From Enterovirga sp. (GTDB lineage Bacteria; Pseudomonadota; Alphaproteobacteria; Rhizobiales; Beijerinckiaceae): DNA of 9,037 nt. The notes under the pieces are model-generated. The model worked only from the letters and a program-made list of their open reading frames with translations, had not been told where the DNA came from and searched no databases. Shown here one piece after another: positions 1 through 5,935 of this stretch (positions within the stretch are counted from its first letter, which is position 1; each line of letters begins with the position of its first letter). Position numbers and translations under genes: made by a program. The stretch spans positions 1-9,037 of the forward strand of contig JAQGJZ010000412.1 of the NCBI GenBank assembly GCA_028290385.1, read 5' to 3'.

Positions 1-522
1 GCCAAAGGCCTGCTCAAGGCCGCGATCCGCGATCCCAACCCGATCATCTTCCTGGAGAACGAGATCCTGTACGGGCAGTCCATGCCCGTGCCGAAGCTCG
101 ACGATTTTGTCCTGCCGATCGGCAAGGCGCGCATCCACCGCGAGGGCTCGGACGTCACGATCGTCTCCTTCGGGATCGGCATGACCTACGCCCTGAAGGC
201 CGCCGAGGAGCTCGCTAAGGAGGGGATCGAGGCCGAGGTGATCGACCTGCGCACGATCCGCCCGATGGATATCGAGACCGTCATCCGCTCCGTGCAGAAG
301 ACCAACCGCTGCGTCGCCGTCGAAGAAGGGTTCCCGCAATCGGGCGTCACGGCCGAGATCGGCATGCGCATCATGGAGCACGCCTTCGACTATCTCGATG
401 CGCCGGTGGCGCGCGTGACGGGCAAGGACATCCCGATGCCCTACGCGGCGAACCTGGAAAAGCTCGCGCTGCCGAATGTCGGCGAGGTGATCGCGGCCGC
501 CAAGGCCGTCCTGTATCGGTGA
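1..522 (+). CDS. pdhB: Pyruvate dehydrogenase E1 component, beta subunit (C-terminal part, 5' cut by window)
   Basis: The frame is open from base 1 and gives 173 residues ending in TGA. It is the end of the transketolase pyrimidine-binding domain ([10 protein letters not shown] at visible residues 19-28) followed by the whole C-terminal transketolase domain, with the family hallmarks [30 protein letters not shown] and [12 protein letters not shown]. With E1 alpha, this subunit decarboxylates pyruvate using thiamine diphosphate and passes the acetyl group to the lipoyl arm of E2. The 3' neighbours, including pdhC, support PDH rather than a branched-chain or acetoin enzyme. The upstream part, where alphaproteobacterial E1 beta proteins often carry an N-terminal lipoyl domain, is outside the window, so that cannot be judged. 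An internal ATG at 82 is not the real start, because strong family similarity continues upstream of it to the window edge. Confidence 0.96.
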   Translation, partial: AKGLLKAAIRDPNPIIFLENEILYGQSMPVPKLDDFVLPIGKARIHREGSDVTIVSFGIGMTYALKAAEELAKEGIEAEVIDLRTIRPMDIETVIRSVQKTNRCVAVEEGFPQSGVTAEIGMRIMEHAFDYLDAPVARVTGKDIPMPYAANLEKLALPNVGEVIAAAKAVLYR

Positions 523-526
523 GGGC

Positions 527-820
527 GTGGCGGCCGATTTCGACGAGCTCCCGGTTCCACCGGACGCGCTCGAGCGCGGCGGGGTCGAGATCCTGCGCGC
601 ATCCATCGTCGACGGCGCGGTCAGCGTAGGGCTGCGCCGCAGCTTCGACGACCCGTTCACCTGGGGCATCCTTCTTGTCGACCTCGCCCGGCACGCGAGC
701 CGCATCTACGCGCTCGAGACCGGGATGACGGAGGACGAGGCACTGGCCCAGATCCGGGCGGGCCTCGAGGCCGAGCTGAACCGCCCGACCGATCCCGGCT
801 CGACACGGGCGGTGAACTGA
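527..820 (+). CDS. DUF5076 domain-containing protein
   Basis: A 97-aa protein starting at GTG. This is the only start in frame after the preceding in-frame stop at 488-490, and it lies 4 nt after the pdhB stop, so translation is probably coupled. I recognise the DUF5076 pattern: an acidic and Pro-rich N-terminus (DELPVPPDALERGGVEILRA), a central SVGLRRSFDDPFTWGILLVD segment (residues 33-52), then a helix with ARHASRIYALETG, and an acidic helix (TEDEALAQIRAGLEAEL). No signal peptide or membrane segment is visible, so it should be cytosolic. No catalytic motif is evident and the function is unknown. I recall such small proteins in alphaproteobacterial PDH clusters, which would suggest a role linked to the complex, but that is inference. 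Confidence 0.85.
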   Translation: MAADFDELPVPPDALERGGVEILRASIVDGAVSVGLRRSFDDPFTWGILLVDLARHASRIYALETGMTEDEALAQIRAGLEAELNRPTDPGSTRAVN

Positions 821-846
821 TGCGCGCCCGGACGCCCGCTGGACGC

Positions 847-850
847 GGAG
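847..850 (+). promoter_or_regulatory. Ribosome binding site of the Uma2 gene
   Basis: GGAG, 7 nt before the ATG at 858. It supports that start and shows the Uma2 gene has its own translation signal after a 37-nt gap, unlike the coupled gene before it. Confidence 0.6.
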
Positions 851-857
851 CCTGACC

Positions 858-1442
858 ATGGCGCAGCCCGCGAGCCGTCAGGCCACCTACGCGGACCTCG
901 AAGCCGTCCCGGAGCATCTGGTCGCCGAGATCATCGACGGCGTGCTGGAAACGCATCCGCGGCCCCGGCCCGAGCACGGCGTCGCCGCCTTCGGGTTGGC
1001 CGGCGAACTCACGGGTCCTTTCCAGCGCGGCCGCGGAGGCCCCGGCGGCTGGATCTTCATGGCCGAGCCGGAGCTGCACCTGGACGGCCAGGTTGTGGTG
1101 CCCGATCTTGCGGGCTGGCGGCGGGAGCGGTTGCCGCAATTGCCGGCCACCCCCTACGTCGACACCGCGCCCAACTGGGTGTGCGAGGTCCTGTCCCCCT
1201 CGACCGCACGGCTCGACCGCGGGGCGAAGCGCCGGATCTATGCCAAGGCCGACGTGGAGCACCTGTGGCTGCTCGACCCGCAGGAGCGCGAGCTCGAAGT
1301 CTTCTCGCTGCAGGGCCGACACTGGCTCCTGGTCGAGACCGTCCAAACCGGTGAACTCGTGAGGATGCCGCCCTTCGATGCGGTGGCATTCCCGCTGAGC
1401 GCCCTCTTTCCTTTCGACACGCCGCCCTCGACAGAGGCCTGA
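858..1442 (+). CDS. Uma2-family (DUF820) endonuclease-like protein
   Basis: A 194-aa protein, normal length for the family. Uma2/DUF820 proteins have a PD-(D/E)XK restriction-endonuclease-like fold; their biological role is largely unproven. Visible family motifs in order are: an N-terminal helix and AEIIDGVLE (E24, D27, G28), corresponding to the usual YELIDG motif; VVVPDLAGW with the presumed metal-binding D83; VCEVLSPST (residues 108-116) with the presumed acidic E110; then AKRRIYAKADVEHLWLLDP, where K124 and Y128 match the conserved K...Y of the family. All core positions look intact, so an active nuclease is possible. No signal peptide or membrane segment is seen. It sits between DUF5076 and pdhC on the same strand, 5 nt before pdhC, and base composition does not differ obviously from its neighbours. 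A link to PDH function is not indicated by the sequence. Confidence 0.9.
   Translation: MAQPASRQATYADLEAVPEHLVAEIIDGVLETHPRPRPEHGVAAFGLAGELTGPFQRGRGGPGGWIFMAEPELHLDGQVVVPDLAGWRRERLPQLPATPYVDTAPNWVCEVLSPSTARLDRGAKRRIYAKADVEHLWLLDPQERELEVFSLQGRHWLLVETVQTGELVRMPPFDAVAFPLSALFPFDTPPSTEA
1433..1437 (+). promoter_or_regulatory. Ribosome binding site of pdhC
   Basis: AGAGG lies 10 nt before the ATG at 1448, inside the last codons of the Uma2 gene. It supports translation of pdhC from ATG 1448, which yields the canonical PTNILMPALSPTM lipoyl-domain start. Confidence 0.5.
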
Positions 1443-1447
1443 CCCCC

Positions 1448-2842
1448 ATGCCGACCAACATTCTGATGCCCGCGCTCTCTCCCACCATGGAGAAGGGCAA
1501 CCTCGCCAAATGGCTCAAGAAGGAGGGCGACCGGATCAAGTCGGGCGACGTCCTGGCCGAGATCGAGACGGACAAGGCGACCATGGAGGTCGAGGCCGTC
1601 GACGAGGGCGTCCTGGCCAAAATCACGGTGCCGGACGGCACGGCCGACGTGCCGGTCAACCAGGTGATCGGCGTGATCGCGGCCGAGGGTGAGGATCCGA
1701 AGAGCATCGCGGCCGGGGGCGGCGAGGCTGCGCCCGCGCCGGCCAAGGCCGACGAAGCCAAGGTGTCGGACGACGCGCAGCGTGGCTATGCCCGCTCGAA
1801 CGAGGCCCCGAAGGGACCGGCCGCCCCGGCGCAGGCTTCGGCAGCTCAGGTCGCCAAGCCGAACGGGGCCGCCCCGGCCGGCGGCCGCGTCTTCGCCTCG
1901 CCGCTCGCGCGCCGCGCCGCCAAGGAGGGCGGGGTCGACATCGCCCAGGTGAAGGGCTCCGGGCCGCATGGCCGCATCGTTCAGGCGGACGTGAAGGCCG
2001 CGATCGCGGGCGGCACCGCCAAGGCCGGCGCCCCGGCCCCGGCGAGCACACCTCAGGCTGCCGCGCCCCTGCAGGCTCCGGCCGGCGCGCCTGCGCCCGC
2101 CATGTCGGATGAGCAGATCAAGAAGTTCTTCCAGCCGGGCGCCTTCGAGGAAATCCCGCACGACACCATGCGCAAGACCATCGCGCGCCGCCTCGCGGCC
2201 TCGATGCAGTCGACCCCGCATTTCTACCTGACGGTCGATTGCGACCTCGAGAAGCTGCTGAAGCTGCGTGAGGAGCTGAACGCCGCCGCCCCGAAGGACC
2301 GCGAGGGCAAGCCGGCCTACAAGCTCTCGGTCAACGACTTCATGATCAAGGCGCATGCGCTGGCCCTGATGCAGGTGCCGGCCGCGAACGTCTCCTGGAC
2401 CGAGGGCTCGATGCTGCGGCACAAGCACGTCGATATCGGGGTCGCGGTCGCGATCCCCGATGGGCTGATCACGCCGATCGTTCGCCAGGCCGACGTGACG
2501 AGCCTGTCGGCGATCTCCAACGCCATGAAGGATTTTGGCGCCCGCGCGAAAGCGAGGAAGCTGAAGCCCGACGAGTACCAGGGCGGCTCGACCGCGCTGT
2601 CGAACCTCGGCATGTTCGGGATCAAGCAGTTCACGGCAATCATCAACCCGCCGCACTCGACGATCCTGGCCGTCGGGGCGGGCGAGAAGCGGGTCGTGGT
2701 GCGGAACGACGCCCCGGCCGTCGCGAGCGTGATGTCGGCGACGCTGTCCTGCGACCACCGCGCCATCGACGGCGCGCTCGGCGCCCAGGTGATCGCGGCC
2801 TTCCGGCAGCTGGTCGAGAACCCGATGGCGATGCTCGTCTGA
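1448..2842 (+). CDS. pdhC: Pyruvate dehydrogenase E2, dihydrolipoamide acetyltransferase
   Basis: A 464-aa protein with full E2 architecture. One N-terminal lipoyl domain (about residues 1-80) contains IETDKATMEVEA with the lipoylated lysine K43. An Ala/Pro/Lys-rich flexible linker (about 85-145) leads to the peripheral subunit-binding domain (about 148-183, ASPLARRAAKEGGVDIAQVKG and GPHGRIVQADV). A second Ala/Pro linker (about 188-218) precedes the catalytic acetyltransferase domain (about 235-464). That domain contains TALSNLGMFGIKQF and the active-site motif CDHRAIDG, with catalytic H437 and D441. It transfers acetyl groups from lipoamide to CoA and forms the core of the PDH complex. The single lipoyl domain and the position after pdhB fit alphaproteobacterial PDH-E2. 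The start is fixed by the lipoyl-domain N-terminus. It lies 5 nt after the Uma2 gene and 16 nt before the next gene. Confidence 0.98.
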   Translation: MPTNILMPALSPTMEKGNLAKWLKKEGDRIKSGDVLAEIETDKATMEVEAVDEGVLAKITVPDGTADVPVNQVIGVIAAEGEDPKSIAAGGGEAAPAPAKADEAKVSDDAQRGYARSNEAPKGPAAPAQASAAQVAKPNGAAPAGGRVFASPLARRAAKEGGVDIAQVKGSGPHGRIVQADVKAAIAGGTAKAGAPAPASTPQAAAPLQAPAGAPAPAMSDEQIKKFFQPGAFEEIPHDTMRKTIARRLAASMQSTPHFYLTVDCDLEKLLKLREELNAAAPKDREGKPAYKLSVNDFMIKAHALALMQVPAANVSWTEGSMLRHKHVDIGVAVAIPDGLITPIVRQADVTSLSAISNAMKDFGARAKARKLKPDEYQGGSTALSNLGMFGIKQFTAIINPPHSTILAVGAGEKRVVVRNDAPAVASVMSATLSCDHRAIDGALGAQVIAAFRQLVENPMAMLV

Positions 2843-2858
2843 GCTCCGGCTCGGCCGC

Positions 2859-3434
2859 TTGCCCCCCAAAATCTACCTCGCCGGGCCGGAGGTCTTCCTG
2901 CCCGACGCGGTCGCGATCGGCCGGCAAAAGGTCGCGATCTGCGCGCGCTTCGGCCTTCTCGGGCTGTTTCCCATCGATCTCGGTGATGGGGCGGCCGGTC
3001 CGGCGACCTCCGGGGCCATTTTCCAGGCCTGCCTCGCGGCCATGCGCGAGGCCGACGCGGTTATCGCGAACCTGACGCCGTTCCGCGGCGTCGGGGCCGA
3101 TCCCGGCACCGCCTTCGAGCTCGGCTACATGGTCGCGCTCGGCAAGCCCGTCTTCGGCTACAGCAACGATCCCGTCCCGCATGTCGAGCGGGTCCGGTCC
3201 GGCTACGGCCCGCTCCGGACCGACGGGGATCAGCTGTTCGCGGCCGATGGCCTCGCGGTCGAAAACTTTGCGCTGTTCGACAACCTGATGCTCGCCGAAG
3301 GCCTGCGCGCCGGCGGACGGGGAGGGGTCTTCTTGCCGGCCGCGCCTGTCGCGGACCCGGCGCGCGACCTGATGACGTTCGCCCGCTGCGCCGAGCACGC
3401 GTCCGAGGTCCTCGAAGCCATCCGGCAGGCCTGA
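2859..3434 (+). CDS. Nucleoside 2-deoxyribosyltransferase family protein
   Basis: A 191-aa protein of the nucleoside 2-deoxyribosyltransferase family (PF05014-like). It begins with the conserved strand KIYLAGPEVFLPDA (residues 4-17). The central READAVIANLTPFRGVGADPGTAFELGYMVALGKPVFGY region carries D66, the conserved N71 and the probable catalytic glutamate E87 in the FELG motif. The C-terminal ENFALFDNLML (135-145) matches the substrate-pocket segment near the other subunit's active site. Family members exchange bases between deoxyribonucleosides or hydrolyse N-glycosidic bonds of (deoxy)nucleotides; which of these applies here cannot be told. TTG at 2859 is chosen because no ATG or GTG lies in frame between pdhC and the conserved KIYLAGP, and it leaves only three residues before that strand. 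The 16-nt gap to pdhC suggests cotranscription. Confidence 0.88.
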   Translation: MPPKIYLAGPEVFLPDAVAIGRQKVAICARFGLLGLFPIDLGDGAAGPATSGAIFQACLAAMREADAVIANLTPFRGVGADPGTAFELGYMVALGKPVFGYSNDPVPHVERVRSGYGPLRTDGDQLFAADGLAVENFALFDNLMLAEGLRAGGRGGVFLPAAPVADPARDLMTFARCAEHASEVLEAIRQA

Positions 3435-3471
3435 GCCGCGGCCGCATACCTTTCCCTAACCGGACGTCGCC

Positions 3472-3488
3472 ACAATCGGCCGCATTGT
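3472..3488. repeat. Short inverted repeat upstream of the pcm-like gene
   Basis: Arms ACAAT and ATTGT are separated by the 7-nt spacer CGGCCGC, ending 19 nt before the GTG start at 3508. It could be a small operator or chance. There is no T-run after it, so it is not a terminator. Confidence 0.25.
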
Positions 3489-3507
3489 AGCTGTCGAGTA
3501 GTGTATC

Positions 3508-4185
3508 GTGTCCGCAGCTCTGAGCCTTCCGGCTCCTTCCGAGTTCGACCTTCACCGCCAGGGTACGGCGGCCTTCGTCCTGTCGCTCCGCGAGCGGGGC
3601 GTCTTCGATCTCAATGTCCTGCGGGCCATGGAGACCGTGCCGCGGGACTTCTTCGCCCCGCGCCGCTTTGCGGACCTCGCCCGCTCGGACGTGGCGCTCC
3701 CCATCGCGTGCGGCCAGACCATGACGTCGCCGACCGTCGTCGCCACCATGCTGGCCGCCCTGGACGTGAAGCCGGGGCAGCGCATCCTGGAGGTGGGCAC
3801 GGGCACCGGCTACGTCACCGCGCTGCTGGCCCGGATCGGCGCGGAGGTGCACACGGTCGAGCGTCACCCGACGCTCGCCGAGAGCGCCGCACGGCGGCTC
3901 GAACTCGCGGGCTTCTCCCGCGTGAAGATGTCCTGCGGGGATGGGCTGGACGGCGGCGAGGTCCAGGGCCGCTATCACCGCATCATTCTCAACGGCGTGC
4001 TGCCCTATCTCAGCCCCGCGCTCACCTCCCGGCTGGTCGTCGGTGGGCGGCTCGTCGCGGGCGCCATCATGGACGGGACGCCGCAGCTGCTGACCATCGC
4101 GCGCGACGCCGAGGGCGAGCTCGCGCACGCCTTCGGTGCGCCGGTCCGGCTGGCGCCGTTGCTGCCGAGCAAACCTCAAGTTTGA
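3508..4185 (+). CDS. Protein-L-isoaspartate O-methyltransferase-like protein
   Basis: A 225-aa, SAM-dependent class I methyltransferase of the Pcm (PCMT) family, starting at GTG. The Pcm-specific N-terminal part is present: VLRAMETVPRDFFAP (38-51) and LPIACGQTMTSPTVVATM (64-81). Then follow SAM motif I, ILEVGTGTGYVTALLA (93-108), the acidic end of the next strand with E118, GDG at 144-146, and GGRLV (179-183). Classical Pcm repairs isoaspartyl residues in damaged proteins. Two Pcm hallmarks differ here: the usual GQTISQP is GQTMTSP, and the usual FDxIxVTAA segment is YHRIILNGVLP (156-166). It is therefore a divergent member whose substrate is uncertain. The neighbour is an NlpD-like gene, as in the widespread pcm-nlpD order. 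The 73-nt gap after the previous gene may hold its promoter; no strong ribosome binding site is visible. Confidence 0.85.
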   Translation: MSAALSLPAPSEFDLHRQGTAAFVLSLRERGVFDLNVLRAMETVPRDFFAPRRFADLARSDVALPIACGQTMTSPTVVATMLAALDVKPGQRILEVGTGTGYVTALLARIGAEVHTVERHPTLAESAARRLELAGFSRVKMSCGDGLDGGEVQGRYHRIILNGVLPYLSPALTSRLVVGGRLVAGAIMDGTPQLLTIARDAEGELAHAFGAPVRLAPLLPSKPQV

Positions 4186-4272
4186 AGCGAAAACGTCAGG
4201 GGAAACGGAAGTTTAACCTGAATCCCGCTTTAATCAGACCGTGGCGTTGGCGTTCAGTTCGGGTGGGGTTCG
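4186..4272 (+). promoter_or_regulatory. Upstream region of the NlpD-like gene with a GANTC site
   Basis: This 87-nt gap is clearly richer in A/T than its surroundings in its first half (TTTAACCTGAATC and CTTTAATCAG segments). It contains one GAATC at 4220-4224, which matches GANTC, the CcrM methylation target in alphaproteobacteria. I cannot place -35 and -10 boxes with good spacing. The G-rich stretch 4261-4268 just before ATG 4273 may serve as a weak ribosome binding site. Confidence 0.3.
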
Positions 4273-5556
4273 ATGCGTTACGGTCGTGTGAGCGAGTTAG
4301 CTCGTACCGTGTCTCGGTTCGCAATCGTTGGGGCGATCGGCAGCATGGCTGCCGCCTGCAGCACCGATGCGATGCGGCTCTCGGAGACCCCCTTCGCGAA
4401 CCCCTTCTCGAGCGAACAGCCCGAGCCGGCGGCAACGGCGAGCGTCGATCAACCGGTCAGGGCCGCGCCCATGCCGCGCAGCTCCGTCCAGTCCGCGCCG
4501 CTCGCCCCGCCTGCCCAGAAGGTCGCGTCCGCCCCGGCCTATAACCGGCCGCCCGCCGCCGACGCGATGAATCCCGCAGGCCGTGTCGCAGGCACGAACC
4601 CCGCCGCGTCCTCCCGTCCGGCCGCCGCGCCGCGTGTCGCCGAGGCCGCACCGGCTCCCCGGCCGGCCCAGGGTCGCCTGGTGGCCCGCGAACAGATCGC
4701 TCCGGCAAAGCCGGCCCAGGCCGTGGCTGCCGCGCCTGCCACCGCCGACAAGGCTCGCGTTCGTCCGGGACAACTGGCTTGGCAGCGCGGTCCGGAGCCG
4801 GCGAAAACGGCCCGCGAGGCCGACGCGAAGGCCTCCGTCCGTCCGGCTCAGAAGGTGGCGGCCGCGTCCGAAAAGCCCGCCCCCGCGAAGCTCGCGGCCA
4901 AGGTGGAGCCGAAGGCTGAGCCCGCCAAGGTGGCGAAGGTCGAGCCCGCGAAGGTCGCGAAGGCCGAGCCCGTCAAGGTGGCCAAGGCCGAGCCTGCGAA
5001 GCCCGTCGCGGCTGCGCCCCAGGCTAAGCCGGTCGAGCCCGTGAAGGTGGCTGCTGCGAAGCCGGCTCCGGCGCCCCAGAAGGTCGCCGCGGTCGAGGCG
5101 CCGAAGCCTGTCCCGGTCGAGCCTGCAAAGCCGGTTCGCGAGCCGGAATCGACGGCCTCGCTTCCCGCCCAGCCGGCCTCGCCGCAGGCGGAGTTCCGCT
5201 GGCCGGCCCGCGGCCGCGTCATCTCGGGCTTTGGCGGCTCCGGCTCGAACGAGGGCATCAACATCGCCGTGCCGGACGGCACGCCGGTGAAGGCCGCAGA
5301 ATCCGGCACCGTCGCCTATGCGGGCAACGAGGTGAAGGGCTACGGCAACCTCGTGCTGATCCGGCACGACAACGGCTACGTGTCGGCCTACGCCCATAAC
5401 GGCGACATCGACGTCAAACGCGGCCAGAAGGTGAACCGCGGCCAGACGATCGCGAAATCCGGCCAGTCCGGAAACGTGACGTCCCCGCAGATCCACTTCG
5501 AGATCCGCAAGGGCTCGCAGCCCGTCGACCCGATGAAGTACCTGGCAAGCAACTGA
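4273..5556 (+). CDS. NlpD-like lipoprotein with degenerate LytM (M23) domain
   Basis: A 427-aa protein. A short basic N-terminus and hydrophobic stretch (about 16-28, FAIVGAIGSMAAA) end at C29 in an AAAC lipobox, so a lipoprotein anchored in the envelope is predicted. Residues about 35-305 are a long low-complexity Ala/Pro/Lys linker with an 8-residue tandem repeat; I see no LysM domain. Residues about 308-424 form a LytM/M23 domain: RWPARGRVISGFG, then NEGINIAVPDGTPVKAA, GYGNLVLIRHDNGYVSAYAH and PQIHFEIRKG. Active M23 peptidases use HxxxD and HxH zinc ligands. Here the first is N326/N330 and the second is Q406-I-H408, with H375 kept. E. coli NlpD is degenerate in a similar way (NKGID) and activates cell-wall amidases instead of cutting. 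A role as amidase activator in cell separation is therefore likely by analogy. Automated annotation would probably call it an M23 peptidase, which overstates its activity. Confidence 0.9.
   Translation: MRYGRVSELARTVSRFAIVGAIGSMAAACSTDAMRLSETPFANPFSSEQPEPAATASVDQPVRAAPMPRSSVQSAPLAPPAQKVASAPAYNRPPAADAMNPAGRVAGTNPAASSRPAAAPRVAEAAPAPRPAQGRLVAREQIAPAKPAQAVAAAPATADKARVRPGQLAWQRGPEPAKTAREADAKASVRPAQKVAAASEKPAPAKLAAKVEPKAEPAKVAKVEPAKVAKAEPVKVAKAEPAKPVAAAPQAKPVEPVKVAAAKPAPAPQKVAAVEAPKPVPVEPAKPVREPESTASLPAQPASPQAEFRWPARGRVISGFGGSGSNEGINIAVPDGTPVKAAESGTVAYAGNEVKGYGNLVLIRHDNGYVSAYAHNGDIDVKRGQKVNRGQTIAKSGQSGNVTSPQIHFEIRKGSQPVDPMKYLASN
4918..5013 (+). repeat. 24-bp in-frame tandem repeat in the NlpD-like linker
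   Basis: Four consecutive 24-bp units encode EPAKVAKV, EPAKVAKA, EPVKVAKA and EPAKPVAA. The first three units differ mainly at third codon positions and the fourth is decayed. Related EP-A/V-K motifs continue more loosely on both sides. The repeats give a basic, extended, Pro-rich spacer, probably one that reaches through or binds the cell wall. Confidence 0.85.
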
Positions 5557-5575
5557 TCGGCTCGCCCCGGCGCGC

Positions 5576-5580
5576 AGAGG
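5576..5580 (+). promoter_or_regulatory. Ribosome binding site of the DUF805 gene
   Basis: AGAGG, 7 nt before ATG 5588, supports this start for the small membrane protein gene. Confidence 0.6.
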
Positions 5581-5587
5581 GTCAGCG

Positions 5588-5935
5588 ATGACGCTCTCGC
5601 AGCTTCTCTTCACCTTCGAGGGCCGGATCGAACGGCGGGCCTATTGGTTCGCCGTCGTTCTGCTTTTTGCGGCAGGGCTGGTCGCGTCGATTCTCGACCG
5701 CCTGCTGTTCGGCCACCCGAATAGCCTCGTCTCGGCCGCGGTGGCGATCGTGTCCTTCGTGGCCAGCCTCGCCGTGTCGGTGAAGCGCTGGCACGACCGG
5801 GACAAGTCCGGCTGGTGGGTCCTGGTGATCTTCGTGCCGCTGGTCGGCTGGCTTTGGGCCCTGATCGAGAACGGCCTCCTGCGCGGCACGCCGGGGCCGA
5901 ACCGCTTCGGCCCCGACCCGACCCCGCTCAGCTGA
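5588..5935 (+). CDS. DUF805 family small membrane protein
   Basis: A 115-aa protein with all the usual DUF805 landmarks. These are LLFTFEGRIERRAYW at the N-terminus (6-20), KRWHDRDKSGWW between membrane segments (66-77), and a C-terminal GTPGPNRFGPDP (100-111). Hydrophobic segments at about 20-37, 47-65 and 77-95 suggest three inner-membrane helices. The family (for example E. coli YhaH/YhaI) has no established biochemical function. It lies 31 nt after the NlpD-like gene and is probably cotranscribed with it. Its stop codon overlaps the convergent ATPase gene by 8 nt. Confidence 0.92.
   Translation: MTLSQLLFTFEGRIERRAYWFAVVLLFAAGLVASILDRLLFGHPNSLVSAAVAIVSFVASLAVSVKRWHDRDKSGWWVLVIFVPLVGWLWALIENGLLRGTPGPNRFGPDPTPLS

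Noticed and set aside
1238..2869. Long minus-strand open frame of 543 codons opposite pdhC
   Set aside because: It is the antisense shadow of pdhC; its translation is rich in Arg, Gly and His with no family motif, as expected in high-GC DNA.
3435..3507. Terminator after the deoxyribosyltransferase-like gene
   Set aside because: GC-rich palindromes are present (for example GCGGCCGC) but no stable hairpin followed by a T-run.
3061..4179. Minus-strand open frame of 372 codons across the deoxyribosyltransferase-like and pcm-like genes
   Set aside because: It spans two recognised sense genes and an intergenic gap without any recognisable domain.
3501..4544. Plus-strand open frame of 347 codons overlapping the pcm-like gene
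   Set aside because: Out of frame with the SAM-binding motifs; its Arg/Pro-rich translation is typical of a GC-driven shadow.
4918..5013. Tandem repeats as a CRISPR-like or mobile-element signal
   Set aside because: The units are contiguous, in frame and encode a Pro/Lys linker; there are no spacers and no transposase.
4297..5613. Minus-strand open frame of 438 codons opposite the NlpD-like gene
   Set aside because: It is low-complexity Arg/Gly/Leu-rich sequence mirroring the Ala/Pro/Lys linker on the other strand; the sense frame has a clear lipobox and LytM domain.
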